Source: Eubacterium maltosivorans (lineage in GTDB: Bacteria; Bacillota; Clostridia; Eubacteriales; Eubacteriaceae). From it: a DNA stretch of 64,000 bases. Position 1 is the stretch's first letter. Every line of letters begins with the position of its first letter. This document shows positions 43,909 to 52,718 of the stretch, piece by piece. The notes beneath the pieces were generated by a model. It made no database searches, was not told the DNA's origin, and saw only the letters and a program-made list of their open reading frames with translations. The DNA is taken from positions 1,240,001-1,304,000 of the forward strand of contig NZ_CP029487.1 in the NCBI RefSeq assembly GCF_002441855.2, written 5' to 3'. A program made the translations under genes and the position numbers.

Positions 43909-44015
43909 CCTATGGTCAGCAATCTGACTTGACTTTCGTCTTACAGCGGCGGGACCGTTTGGGATTTTCACCCAATTGTGCTCAAACCATCGTGAGGCCG
44001 ATGGACAACCACAGG
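43909..44015 (-). ncRNA. Cobalamin riboswitch
   Basis: On the minus strand the core reads GGGTGAAAATCCCAAACGG, then CCGCTGTAAG, then AAGTCAGATTGCTGACC. These are the conserved internal elements of the B12 aptamer, in order and with a variant of the B12 box. P1 can form from CCTGTGG and CCATAGG at the two ends. Further hairpin sequence (GTGTG/CACAC near 43842-43860) may act as antiterminator. It controls cbiMNQO. Confidence 0.92.
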
Positions 44016-44171
44016 ACAATAATAACAATGCCGAATTTACATTTATTATATGCTTGAAAACTTGTTTTGTCAATACCTCTGTTGCATCTATTTAAAATCT
44101 ACCAGAGCCCCTTATACCTGTACCCCTTATGGGTATACTTTGATTCAGCTAACTTTATTACACATTTCTTA

Positions 44172-44882
44172 CTAGAGACGCCTGCCCGCCTGTACTGACA
44201 AGCTGATCTCAAAAGTCGGGGTAATCTCAAAGATAAAACGACTGACAACCTGTCTTGACGCTTCGATATTTTCACGGATATAGCCCGCATCGGTAAAGAG
44301 AAAGCTGTAATAATCAAAGAAAAACCAGTCAACAGCGTCCTGAAGCTCCAGATCAATCTGCTTTTCGAGCACATCCCTGAACACCTGAATTTCCATTCCA
44401 ACCGTCAGCGATTTCAGATACTCGAAATATCTGCGTTCCTTCAGCTTTGGGTTAATGCCTGTATAGGCCTCACTCTCAAGCTCCAGGCTAAAGAAATAAT
44501 CCCGCAGATCAAGCATGCTTCTCGCGAACAGCGGCAGTTTTGAGACCTCTGCATAAAACCGCATGACGGCGTCGTCTGTAAACAACGCCTTAAAATAAGC
44601 CCGATAGCCGATCATATCCAATAGCAGCCCCCGCGGCAGGCTTCCCAGCGCATCTTTCTTCTCGTCCACGCAGAAAACAACATCGTTGCAGAAATCCTTA
44701 TAGATCTGAACAGCCAGGTTCTCCTTCGCCCCGAAATAATAGTTTAAAAGTCCCTGTTTTGTCCTGGCATCGGTGATGATATCCTTGACCGTTGTCTTAT
44801 CATAGCCCTTCTGATAAAAAATCTTTTTGGCGCTCTGGTAAAGGCTTTCCTTTGTCTCGAGACCGTTTTTATAGTTAGCCAT
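44172..44882 (-). CDS. TetR family transcriptional regulator
   Basis: A 236-residue regulator with an N-terminal TetR HTH: ESLYQSAKKIFYQKGYDKTTVKDIITDARTKQGLLNYYFGAKENL. The remainder is an all-helical ligand-binding domain with no recognisable subfamily. It is divergent from the UroD-like gene at 45045, and TTGAACGTATTCAA lies over the start region of that promoter. It is therefore the probable repressor of the UroD-like gene. Confidence 0.9.
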   Translation of the reverse strand: MANYKNGLETKESLYQSAKKIFYQKGYDKTTVKDIITDARTKQGLLNYYFGAKENLAVQIYKDFCNDVVFCVDEKKDALGSLPRGLLLDMIGYRAYFKALFTDDAVMRFYAEVSKLPLFARSMLDLRDYFFSLELESEAYTGINPKLKERRYFEYLKSLTVGMEIQVFRDVLEKQIDLELQDAVDWFFFDYYSFLFTDAGYIRENIEASRQVVSRFIFEITPTFEISLSVQAGRRL

Positions 44883-44951
44883 GGCTCCTCCACGTTTTTT
44901 ATTATATTATAGCATCCACCGTAAAAAAAATAAAGAAACAAATTTTGAACG

Positions 44952-44992
44952 TTGACAAAATTTTAAAAAAGGTGTATATTGAACGTATTCAA
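44952..44992 (+). promoter_or_regulatory. Promoter and palindromic operator of UroD-like gene
   Basis: TTGACA (44952-44957), 17-bp spacer, TATATT (44975-44980). The palindrome TTGAA-N4-TTCAA (44979-44992) overlaps the -10 edge and transcription start. TTTTGAACGT also occurs just before the -35. Confidence 0.75.
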
Positions 44993-45044
44993 AATATGTG
45001 CACATTTTGTCTAAATCTGTAAAAATAAGGGAGAACAAAACAAA

Positions 45045-46202
45045 ATGGAAAATGTTCAGGCAAAGCTGGATAATTTTATGCGCGGTGTTCGCGGCGAAAA
45101 AATGGACTATGTCCCCATTATGATGGACTTTGAGCCCACCTATATCTGTGAGTATACAAAACAGGACTGCATTCGTTCCTTCTGGGATTACGACGGCTTT
45201 ATCGCAGGCTATGACCAGGTCATGAAGGACTTTGACATCGATCTGACCCAAAGTGTGGTTTTTCTGCCGCCGCAGAAAAATGCCCTGCTGGGCTCAAAGG
45301 TGTGGGTTCAGAACCGCGTCAACGGCTATATGCAGCATCCGGAGGTCACCTCACTGCTTCCGGAGGAATACCCCGAGCTCATCGAGGATCCTATCCACTG
45401 CATCGCATCCCGCGTGCTGCCCCGCATGTATACCGAGCTGGGGCGTGAAGCCCCCTACAGCACAATGGCCTTTGCCAAGGCACTGCTTTATGAAAAGAAT
45501 CAGGTTCACCACTTCTATGACCAGATTTTTGAAAAAACCATGGAAAATAATGCGCTGCTCTACTACGGCACTATGTTCTACGCCCCCTTCGACCTTCTGG
45601 CAGACCATCTGCGGGGCATCACCCAAATTTCCATGGATCTGCGGCGCAGAAAGGACGATGTCGAAGCCGCCTGCGACGCGCTGTTAAACGTTATGGCCCG
45701 CTATGTGGAAACCACCAACATGGCAGATGAAAGCGGCTTCCCACTGGCCTGCACTTGGTCTCACCTGCCGCCGATGATCAATCAGAAGCAGTTTGAGCGT
45801 TTTTATTGGCCTACCTTCAAAAAGTTGTGTGAAATGCTAACTGATAAGGGCGTCACCCTTTATGTCAACTTCCAGGGTGACTACCGCGACGGCCGTTTCT
45901 TCGACTTTTATCAGGATCTGCCAAAGGATAAAATCGTCATCGCTGTGGAATACCAGGATTTTGAGCAGGCGACTGCCACCCTCGGCCGGGACCACATGCT
46001 CAGCTGCTCCTATCCGCTGAACTACTTTTCGGATTACTCTACTGAGGAGTGTGTTGACAAAGCCCGCGAGCTGATGGATATCGGCATGAAAAACGGCCGT
46101 TTTTACTTTGGGCTGAACAAATCCGCCCTGGATTTTCATGATGCTGACCCGGATAAACTGAAGGCTGTATTGAATTTCGTCCGTGAATACGGACAGTATT
46201 GA
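45045..46202 (+). CDS. Uroporphyrinogen decarboxylase (UroD/MtaA) superfamily protein
   Basis: A 385-residue TIM-barrel protein of the UroD superfamily, which includes MtaA/MtbA/CmuA methylcobamide methyltransferases. Family features are the start KLDNFMRGVRGEKMDYVPIM, LACTWSHLPPMINQKQFERFYWPTFKKL and the C-terminal GKxGRFYFGLNK region. MtaA-type enzymes hold zinc with an HxC motif and a later Cys; here the first position reads VNFQGD, and I see no later Cys in the right place. It may therefore act without zinc or on a different substrate. The TetR gene is divergent and a 44-residue ORF follows. Confidence 0.82.
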   Translation: MENVQAKLDNFMRGVRGEKMDYVPIMMDFEPTYICEYTKQDCIRSFWDYDGFIAGYDQVMKDFDIDLTQSVVFLPPQKNALLGSKVWVQNRVNGYMQHPEVTSLLPEEYPELIEDPIHCIASRVLPRMYTELGREAPYSTMAFAKALLYEKNQVHHFYDQIFEKTMENNALLYYGTMFYAPFDLLADHLRGITQISMDLRRRKDDVEAACDALLNVMARYVETTNMADESGFPLACTWSHLPPMINQKQFERFYWPTFKKLCEMLTDKGVTLYVNFQGDYRDGRFFDFYQDLPKDKIVIAVEYQDFEQATATLGRDHMLSCSYPLNYFSDYSTEECVDKARELMDIGMKNGRFYFGLNKSALDFHDADPDKLKAVLNFVREYGQY

Positions 46203-46210
46203 GGTGAAAC

Positions 46211-46345
46211 ATGAAAGATCAATTAACACAGTTAGACAGAGAAATTGTTGAGAGCTATCCTGAAGCATACCGCTCCATGATCGAAAGTAATCTTGAAGTT
46301 ACCGAAACCGAGCTGGAGATGTTTATACTCAGCCTGATCATGTAA
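46211..46345 (+). CDS. Small acidic protein of unknown function
   Basis: A 44-residue ORF, MKDQLTQLDREIVESYPEA to ...EMFILSLIM, with GAGGTGAAAC before the ATG. It starts 8 bp after the UroD-like stop and ends before a strong terminator, so it is in the same transcript. The sequence is acidic and probably helical, with no membrane segment. I do not recognise it. Its fixed position suggests a small subunit or regulator of the UroD-like enzyme. Confidence 0.6.
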   Translation: MKDQLTQLDREIVESYPEAYRSMIESNLEVTETELEMFILSLIM

Positions 46346-46361
46346 AGCGGCGAGCTGCAAT

Positions 46362-46392
46362 AAAAAAGCCCCCGGCAACCGGGGGCTTTTTT
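46362..46392. terminator. Bidirectional terminator
   Basis: A perfect stem AAAAAAGCCCCCGG/CCGGGGGCTTTTTT with a CAA loop, between the convergent small ORF and gloA. Confidence 0.95.
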
Positions 46393-46405
46393 CTGTGCTC
46401 TTCGC

Positions 46406-46792
46406 TTATTTCAGGCGGATAATCTCAATTTTATACCCGTCTGGGTCCTTGATGAAATAGTAGCTTTTAACGCCGTTGTCCAGGCCGCTGAGGTCGGTAA
46501 CGTCGTAGCCCTTGGCCTTGTGTTCTTCATGGCTGGCTTCTAGGTCTTCGACCTCCACTGCCAAATGGCCGTAGCCATCGCCGATGACATAAGGCTTTTC
46601 GGGGTCGTAGTTATAGGTCAGCTCCAGAGTGAAATCAGTCTGGCCGTCGCCCAGATATACCAGGGTAAACTTGCCTTCCGGCTTGTCCTTTCTGCGGACT
46701 TCCTTAAAGCCCAGCGCATCCTCATAGAATGCCAGTGATTTTTCAAGATCCATTACACGGATCATGGTATGTGCCATACGGTATTTTCCCAT
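46406..46792 (-). CDS. gloA: Lactoylglutathione lyase / glyoxalase I family protein
   Basis: A 128-residue vicinal-oxygen-chelate protein. MAHTMIRVMDLEKSLAFYEDALGF and ELTYNYD give the first metal ligands (His and Glu); GYGHLAVEVEDL and YKIEIIRLK give the second pair. It converts the hemithioacetal of methylglyoxal and a thiol to the lactoyl thioester. Firmicutes without glutathione use other thiols. AGGAGG precedes the start. The recO gene ends 14 bp upstream, so it may be the last gene of that operon. Confidence 0.9.
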   Translation of the reverse strand: MGKYRMAHTMIRVMDLEKSLAFYEDALGFKEVRRKDKPEGKFTLVYLGDGQTDFTLELTYNYDPEKPYVIGDGYGHLAVEVEDLEASHEEHKAKGYDVTDLSGLDNGVKSYYFIKDPDGYKIEIIRLK

Positions 46793-46806
46793 AATGTTGT
46801 TCCTCC

Positions 46807-47553
46807 TTATAAATTTAAGTCCCGATAGAAGTCATAGGTTTTGAGGTTTTTCGCCAGCTGGTAAGAAATATAGTGGTTCATCATATCCATGATACGCCGT
46901 ACCAGCGTTTTGTCAAACACCCGCTGTCTTATCGCCTTAATGGGGGTGACGAGGAGATAAACCATCTCCGTAATCACCTCCGGGGTAAGACGGTAGCTAT
47001 AGCCTTCTGTCCGATAACAATTTTCGCATAAAACGCCGTTATTTTCAATACTGAAATACGTTAAATGTTCACTGCTGCCGCAAAGCGCGCAGGTGTCAAA
47101 AACCGGCCGTATGCCGTGCACCTCTGTCAGCTTTAGCTGAAGGGCGGCGACCAGCGCCTCGTTGCTCTGGCTCTTATCCTCCGAAATGTAAAACAGAATA
47201 AAATTCACCAGCCGCAGTACGGCCTTATTCCCCTGATAGTAATCGTAAAAAGCGTCCAGCAGCTCCAAAACGTAGGAAGCCAGCGACATCTTTATCAGAT
47301 CGTTGCGCAGCGGATAAAAGGACTGTATGAGGCTGGCCTGATTGATATTGGCAAAATTTTTGCCGGGATAGTAGACAAACTCGCTGTAGGCAAAGAGCTG
47401 GGTCGCTGCCACCAGCGGGCTGCGGTTCCGCCTTACCCCCTTGGCGATGGCCTTAACCTTTCCCTCTTCCTCGGTAAAAAGGGTAAGAATCTTGTCCTGC
47501 TCCTGAAAGGGCTGCTCGCGGATCACAATGCCTTTCGTCTTTACCAGTGCCAT
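46807..47553 (-). CDS. recO: DNA repair protein RecO
   Basis: A 248-residue protein for RecF-pathway recombinational repair; it displaces SSB and loads RecA. The N-terminal OB fold begins VKTKGIVIREQPFQEQDKILTLFTEEEG. A four-Cys zinc site, CALCG and CENC, is in the C-terminal half. It is 3 bp downstream of era, a very common arrangement in Firmicutes. Confidence 0.95.
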   Translation of the reverse strand: MALVKTKGIVIREQPFQEQDKILTLFTEEEGKVKAIAKGVRRNRSPLVAATQLFAYSEFVYYPGKNFANINQASLIQSFYPLRNDLIKMSLASYVLELLDAFYDYYQGNKAVLRLVNFILFYISEDKSQSNEALVAALQLKLTEVHGIRPVFDTCALCGSSEHLTYFSIENNGVLCENCYRTEGYSYRLTPEVITEMVYLLVTPIKAIRQRVFDKTLVRRIMDMMNHYISYQLAKNLKTYDFYRDLNL

Positions 47554-47556
47554 AGG

Positions 47557-48465
47557 CTACTCGGTATATCCCAGATCCTTAAGGTCGTAGGTTTTCTCGC
47601 GCCAGTCTGCCCTTACCTTGACCCAGAGCTGAAGGTTGACCGGGGTTTTTAAAAAGAATTCAATATCCTTTCGGGCGTAGGTTCCGATTTTTTTGAGCAT
47701 GGAGCCCTGCTTTCCGATCAGAATCCCCTTGTGGGTTTTGCGCTCACAGAAAATGGTAGCGTCGATGTCGACAATGTTCTTATCCTCACGCGCCTTCATT
47801 TTTGTGACTTCAACCGCCACACCGTGGGGGACCTCATCCTTGAGCAGATGCAGAACCTTTTCGCGGATCAGCTCGCCCACAATAAAGCGCTCGGACTGAT
47901 CCACCACCATATCCGGCGGAAAGTACATGGGACCTGGCTCCAGATGCTTTTTAATGGCCGCCAGAAGCTCCTGTACCCCGTCGCCATTCCAGGCCGAGAC
48001 AGGAATAATGCTGTCCAGGAAGGTATAGTCCTGATAGGCCGCAATGGTCTTAAGCAGTTCTTCCTTGGGCACGGTGTCGATCTTGTTAATGATCAGGATC
48101 ACCGGTGTCCGGCTGCCCGCGAGCTTATCCAGAATGTACTGGTCTCCCGGGCCGATTCTATCCTCAGGCTCCACCAAAAAGAGCACCACGTCCACGTCGG
48201 AGATGGTGTCCTCAGCGGACTTGAGCATAAAATCCCCAAGCTTGTTCTTGGGCTTGTGCATGCCCGGTGTGTCGATAAAAACCATCTGGCTGTCCGCGTC
48301 AGTGTGGATACAGCGGATGGCGTTTCTCGTGGTCTGAGGCTTGTTAGCCGTGATCACCAGCTTCTCGCCCATGATGCTGTTAAGCAGCGTGGACTTGCCC
48401 ACGTTGGGTCGGCCGATAATGCTGATAAAACCTGATTTAAATGGTTGTTCTGTATTTTTATGCAT
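47557..48465 (-). CDS. era: GTPase Era
   Basis: A 302-residue GTPase for 16S rRNA maturation and small-subunit assembly. G-motifs are GRPNVGKS (G1), DTPGMHKP (G3) and NKID (G4). A C-terminal KH domain with KGILIGKQGSMLKKIG binds the 3' end of 16S rRNA. It lies in the conserved phoH-ybeY-dgkA-era-recO order. Confidence 0.97.
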   Translation of the reverse strand: MHKNTEQPFKSGFISIIGRPNVGKSTLLNSIMGEKLVITANKPQTTRNAIRCIHTDADSQMVFIDTPGMHKPKNKLGDFMLKSAEDTISDVDVVLFLVEPEDRIGPGDQYILDKLAGSRTPVILIINKIDTVPKEELLKTIAAYQDYTFLDSIIPVSAWNGDGVQELLAAIKKHLEPGPMYFPPDMVVDQSERFIVGELIREKVLHLLKDEVPHGVAVEVTKMKAREDKNIVDIDATIFCERKTHKGILIGKQGSMLKKIGTYARKDIEFFLKTPVNLQLWVKVRADWREKTYDLKDLGYTE

Positions 48466-48487
48466 AAATTTTCCTTTTACTTTTGTT

Positions 48488-48865
48488 TTACTTAAAGATA
48501 AGAGGTGCGATCATAGCCCAGATCTTTGGCAGAAAAATGATCAGCCCCACCACCACAGATACGATGGCCATGAGCAGTACAGCGCCGGCGGCCGTATCTT
48601 TGGAGACTTTGGCCAGGTGGTGGTATTCCTCTGTGTAGAGGTCCACCAGCGTCTCGACCGCAGTGTTGACTACCTCTAGAATAAGCACAAAGCCGATCAC
48701 AATGACAATGGCCAGCCACTCGGCCTCCGATATTTTGAAAAAGAAGCCAGCCAGTATGGCGAACAGGCCAATGACACTGTGTATCTTCATATTGGGCTGC
48801 GTTTTTAATACATATTTAATACCCTCAAATGCGTATCCAAAACTGCTTGTTAAACGTCGGCGCAT
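48488..48865 (-). CDS. dgkA: Diacylglycerol/undecaprenol kinase
   Basis: A 125-residue membrane protein with three helices. SFGYAFEGIKYVLKTQPNMKIH and EVVNTAVETLVDLYTEEYHHLAKVSKDTAAGAVLL are the conserved active-site region, the latter containing the catalytic Glu and metal-binding Glu. Gram-positive homologues phosphorylate undecaprenol for cell-wall lipid recycling. It lies between ybeY and era. Confidence 0.93.
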   Translation of the reverse strand: MRRRLTSSFGYAFEGIKYVLKTQPNMKIHSVIGLFAILAGFFFKISEAEWLAIVIVIGFVLILEVVNTAVETLVDLYTEEYHHLAKVSKDTAAGAVLLMAIVSVVVGLIIFLPKIWAMIAPLIFK

Positions 48866-48893
48866 TTTTCTCTCCCCCTTAACTGAAAAACGG

Positions 48894-49364
48894 TCAGTCG
48901 TCGCCCATAATGGCTTTTTCGCGGGCGCGCATCACTCTTTTTTCGTCCTCTTCCATGTGGTCATAGCCCAACAGGTGCAGCACGCTGTGCACACTCAGGT
49001 AGCATATCTCACGCTCCAAACTGTGCCCATACTCCTTTGCCTGCTCTGCCGCCCGTGTCGTTGAGATGACGATGTCCCCCAGCATGACCGGTATCCCCAT
49101 CTCATAGGTGATCATATCCTCATCTTCCGGGAACTCCAGCATGGGGAAAGACAACACATCGGTTTCCTTGTCGATGCCCCGGTACTCAGCGTTAAGCTCC
49201 TTAATTTCCTCAGGCACGACCAGCGAAAAGCTGATCTCACAGGGCACCAGAACATTCTCCTGCTGAAGTGTGATTAAAATGTATTCCTCAACCTTTTCGT
49301 AGACCGCCGCGTCAAGCTCGACCTCGCTCCGGTTGTCAATTTCCAAATTAAGTTCTAATGGCAA
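48894..49364 (-). CDS. ybeY: Endoribonuclease YbeY
   Basis: A 156-residue metalloprotein for 16S rRNA 3' processing and ribosome quality control. The zinc motif HSVLHLLGYDH (HxxxHxxxxxH) is near the C-terminus. The start codon is TTG at 49364, with GGAGGAGA about 8 bases upstream. An internal ATG would remove the conserved first strand. Confidence 0.94.
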   Translation of the reverse strand: MPLELNLEIDNRSEVELDAAVYEKVEEYILITLQQENVLVPCEISFSLVVPEEIKELNAEYRGIDKETDVLSFPMLEFPEDEDMITYEMGIPVMLGDIVISTTRAAEQAKEYGHSLEREICYLSVHSVLHLLGYDHMEEDEKRVMRAREKAIMGDD

Positions 49365-49403
49365 TTTGTTCTCTCCTCCTTCTTCATTAACGCCCTGATG
49401 GTT

Positions 49404-50405
49404 TTAGTCTGGCTTTTCAGCCAGCTCAAGCGCGAGCTTTTTTTCCCTCGCCTTGTCATTCCGGTCATAGGCCTCAATAATGCGCTGAACCAGGCGGTGG
49501 CGCACCACATCGTCCTGTGAAAACTCGATAAAGGCAATGTCCTGAATGCCGCGCAGAATCCTACGGACCTCCTTAAGGCCGGAACGCTTGCCCCCGGGCA
49601 GGTCGATCTGGGTAATATCCCCGGTCACCACGATTTTAGAGCCCTGGCCAAAGCGGGTCAGGAACATTTTCATCTGCTCTGGCGTGGTGTTCTGGGCTTC
49701 ATCCAGTATAATATAGGCATTCTCGAGCGTCCGCCCACGCATGTAGGCCAGCGGAGCCACCTCGATGAGCCCCTTTTCCATATTCTTTTCAAAGGCCTCG
49801 GCCCCCATGATTTCAAACAGCGCATCGTACAGCGGCCGCAGATAAGGGTCGACCTTATCCTGCAGATCGCCTGGCAGAAAGCCCAGCTTTTCACCGGCTT
49901 CCACCGCCGGGCGAGTCAGAATCAGACGATCCACCTCGCCATTTTTAAAAGCAGTGATGGCCATTGCCATGGCCAGATAGGTTTTGCCCGTGCCGGCCGG
50001 CCCTATGCCAAAAACAATGTCGTTATGGCGGATGGCATCAATATAACGCTTCTGGCCCAGGGTTTTGCTGCGGATGGGCTTGCCCCGCATGGTGTAGCAG
50101 ATGATATCATCGTTCAGGGCGCTGTATTCTTTCTCCAGCCCCTTGGACTGGAGCGTGAGGATATACTCGGTATTATCCTTTGTAATGCCGCCCTGACCCG
50201 CGATGGTGCGGATCATTTCCTCGACAACCCTTACGGCAGCCTCCACCCGCCTGCTCTCGCCGCGGATTTTGAGCGCGCCGCCGCGCACCATGACATCGAC
50301 CTTTAAGCGCTCCTCAATGAGCTTGATATTTTCGTCATATTTGCCGAAAACCTTTGACATCGTCTCTGGCGATTCAATCATAATGTCCTTTGTGATTTCT
50401 TCCAA
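49404..50405 (-). CDS. phoH: PhoH family ATPase
   Basis: A 333-residue cytoplasmic protein with an N-terminal KH-like region and a PhoH ATPase domain: Walker A GIGPAGTGKTYLAMAMA about residue 133, and YIILDEAQNTTPEQM with Walker B. Its partner YbeY is encoded next, the standard arrangement. The start is TTG at 50405, with AGGAGG 5 bases upstream; the next ATG lies seven codons in. Confidence 0.94.
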   Translation of the reverse strand: MEEITKDIMIESPETMSKVFGKYDENIKLIEERLKVDVMVRGGALKIRGESRRVEAAVRVVEEMIRTIAGQGGITKDNTEYILTLQSKGLEKEYSALNDDIICYTMRGKPIRSKTLGQKRYIDAIRHNDIVFGIGPAGTGKTYLAMAMAITAFKNGEVDRLILTRPAVEAGEKLGFLPGDLQDKVDPYLRPLYDALFEIMGAEAFEKNMEKGLIEVAPLAYMRGRTLENAYIILDEAQNTTPEQMKMFLTRFGQGSKIVVTGDITQIDLPGGKRSGLKEVRRILRGIQDIAFIEFSQDDVVRHRLVQRIIEAYDRNDKAREKKLALELAEKPD

Positions 50406-50422
50406 ATGAACCTCCTGATATT

Positions 50423-51052
50423 TTACGGATTTAGTTTAATACTGTCATAATCGGGCGTGTAAAGCGCCTCCAGCATACCAAAGCCCTCTGGGCAGTCCAC
50501 CACGGTAATGCTGCCAAGCTTGATATTAAAATGCCATTTCGACTGAAGGGGCAGATCCAGCAGGTTGACCAGCAGACTGTGCACTGTGCCGCCGTGGGCT
50601 ACGATGAGCACATTCTTATGGGCGTGGACCGCGGCGTGCTCGGCTAAAAAGGCACTCATGCGGTTGTGGTAATCGGTATAGTTCTCGCCCCCGGGCAGGG
50701 TGACGTGGTTGTAGTCATCCATCCAGGTATCCCACATTTTTTTGTCCAGAGCCATGGCCTCGTCGGCGGTCAGCCCGTCAAAAATACCAAAGTTAAATTC
50801 CTTGAGACGGTCGTCTGGCGTAAAGGGCCTGTCCAGGCGCTCTGCCACTGCTTCTCCAATTTTATACGCCCTCGAAATGGGGCTCACATAAATTTCATCA
50901 AAAGGAATTTTTTTGTTCAGAGCAACCAGCTCATCCACCAGCATTTCCTTCATCCGTACCCCAAAAGCCGTATAATCGGATTCGGTATGGCCATTGAGGC
51001 GGTGTTCGGCGTTGCCAAAGGTTTCTACATGTCTTACTAAAATATATTTCAT
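50423..51052 (-). CDS. Histidine phosphatase family protein
   Basis: A 209-residue phosphatase of the phosphoglycerate-mutase-like superfamily. The catalytic motif is ILVRHVETFGN, where the usual RHG is RHV, a substitution seen in some family members. The second His is in IVAHGGTVHSLL. Substrate is unknown; alpha-ribazole phosphate would fit a corrinoid-making organism, but this is only a guess. It is 17 bp upstream of phoH and could share its transcript. Confidence 0.85.
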   Translation of the reverse strand: MKYILVRHVETFGNAEHRLNGHTESDYTAFGVRMKEMLVDELVALNKKIPFDEIYVSPISRAYKIGEAVAERLDRPFTPDDRLKEFNFGIFDGLTADEAMALDKKMWDTWMDDYNHVTLPGGENYTDYHNRMSAFLAEHAAVHAHKNVLIVAHGGTVHSLLVNLLDLPLQSKWHFNIKLGSITVVDCPEGFGMLEALYTPDYDSIKLNP

Positions 51053-51286
51053 TCTTCACCTGACGTGTACATAATTATTTATATCCATTATATACGATTT
51101 TACAAAATAGTAAAAGGCAGGAACCGGGAATTTTAAAATTTTACCAGCCTCCGTCTGAAAAGTATCTCTTCGTTTCGTATATTTATTCACAAAAAGTGTA
51201 TTTTTAAAATTTATTTCAAGGTTTCCCTTGTGCTTTAAGGGCATTTTTATTATAATAATCTTTATATCTTCAGAAAGGAGCTTTTC

Positions 51287-52201
51287 ATGGACAAAACAAA
51301 GAAAACAGGCCTGATGGCAGATCTCGGGTTACTGATAGTGGCGGTTGTCTGGGGGACGGGCTTTGTGGCCTCCAAAAACGCCATTGCCGCCACTACCCCC
51401 ATGATGGTGATGGCCATCCGTTTTACAGTGGCCTTTCTAATAGCATTTATCGTCTTTTTCAAGCATCTCAAAGGCATCTCGAAGGATACCCTCAAGGCCG
51501 GGTGCATCATCGGGTTCTTTCTGTTTGCAGCCTTTGCGGCCCAGACCATCGGCCTGCAGTTTATTCAGGCTGGTAAACAGGCGTTTTTGACTGCCACCAA
51601 TGTGGTGATGGTGCCCTTTATCTTCTGGGCGGTGAAAAAGCACCGTCCAGACCGTTATAATTTTGCCGCGGCCTTTATCATGCTGCTGGGCATTACCCTG
51701 CTGACAACAGACTTCAGCACTGGCTTCAGCTTTGGCGCGGGTGACGGACTCACCCTGCTGTGCGCTTTCCTGTTTGCCTGCCATATCGTCTCGGTGGGCG
51801 TTTTCTCAAAAGATCACGACCCCATCGCACTGACGGTTATTCAGCTGGGCTTCACGGCGCTGGCATCGCTGATCTATGTCATTTTCTCCGGAGAGCTGAC
51901 CACAGCCATCACGCCCTCAGGCTGGCTTAACGCCGTGTATCTGGGCTTGTTCAGCACCTTCCTGGCCTTTCTGCTTCAGACAGTGGCTCAGAAGTACACC
52001 AGCTCGACCCACGCGGCCATTCTCATGAGCCTGGAATCCGTCTTTGGCAGTATTTTCTCCATCATTCTGCTGGGCGACCGCTTTACGCTGATGATGGCCA
52101 TCGGCTGTGTTGTCATTTTTCTCGGCGTCATTACCGCAGAGACCAAATGGTCTTTTCTGCGGCACAGTGCGGCGGAGAATGGCAAAAACTGCGAAAATTG
52201 A
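51287..52201 (+). CDS. EamA/DMT family transporter
   Basis: A 304-residue protein with ten predicted helices. LIVAVVWGTGFVASKNAI and the late LESVFGSIFSIILLGDRFTLMMAIGCVVIFLGV region are hallmark EamA sequences. AAGGAG precedes the ATG. It stands alone, with no regulator beside it, unlike the EamA gene at 2593. Substrate unknown. Confidence 0.9.
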   Translation: MDKTKKTGLMADLGLLIVAVVWGTGFVASKNAIAATTPMMVMAIRFTVAFLIAFIVFFKHLKGISKDTLKAGCIIGFFLFAAFAAQTIGLQFIQAGKQAFLTATNVVMVPFIFWAVKKHRPDRYNFAAAFIMLLGITLLTTDFSTGFSFGAGDGLTLLCAFLFACHIVSVGVFSKDHDPIALTVIQLGFTALASLIYVIFSGELTTAITPSGWLNAVYLGLFSTFLAFLLQTVAQKYTSSTHAAILMSLESVFGSIFSIILLGDRFTLMMAIGCVVIFLGVITAETKWSFLRHSAAENGKNCEN

Positions 52202-52368
52202 AAAAAGCGATGATTTAAGCGACTTTCAGCCACATAACGACTATAGTTATGCCTTATCCCGTTTTCGCCCTTATTTGGAGCATATAGCGTCAAAAACAGC
52301 TATATTCTCAACGGGTCTCTGGTCTTTAAAGACAGTAACACAGAATACGGCGAAGCTGGGCGGCGTCT
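52202..52368. other. Non-coding stretch after EamA gene
   Basis: No convincing gene is seen in this stretch. The repeat-rich region at 52369-52768 begins directly after it. Confidence 0.4.
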
Positions 52369-52432
52369 CCTGATTAGAATACCATAGAATAATATATTTA
52401 TTATTTATATATTTATTAACGGTGCGGCTGTG
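52369..52432. repeat. 63-bp direct repeat, left copy
   Basis: An AT-rich segment starting CCTGATTA and containing TATTTATTATTTATA, then TTATTAACGG. About 85 percent identical to 52656-52718. The two copies flank a GC-rich 220-bp core. Confidence 0.75.
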
Positions 52433-52611
52433 CGTGCGGGATTCGTGCCGGACTGCGTGCAAACCCGCTTGCGCCGCCAGCTCCCGGCCTGAGTTATCCA
52501 CAGGGTGGAAAGTCCCACAGCACAAGGGCGAAGCTGTATTGATCGCTCCTGTATCCACCGTGCGGCTGAAGGTGCAGGCCTGCGTGCTGACCTGCGTGCT
52601 GGCTTGCGTGC
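52431..52611. repeat. TGCGTGC repeats with a perfect DnaA box
   Basis: TGCGTGC occurs at 52431, 52454, 52581, 52593 and 52605, the last three exactly 12 bp apart. TTATCCACA, the DnaA-box consensus, is at 52494-52502. Iteron-like, but no replication gene is present. Confidence 0.55.
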
Positions 52612-52655
52612 GTATAAAACAGGGCTGGCGCAAGGGTATTTTGAGAGCGGTGACC

Positions 52656-52718
52656 CCTGATTACAATACAATAAAATAGTATATTTATTATTTATATTTA
52701 TTAACGGGGACAGTTGTG
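52656..52718. repeat. 63-bp direct repeat, right copy
   Basis: Partner of the 52369 copy. The right edge runs into the inverted repeat at 52707. Confidence 0.75.

Noticed and set aside
43576-44073. Leftward 165-codon frame across the riboswitch and into cbiM
   Set aside because: It runs through the B12 aptamer and terminator, which are much better supported, in a different frame from cbiM.
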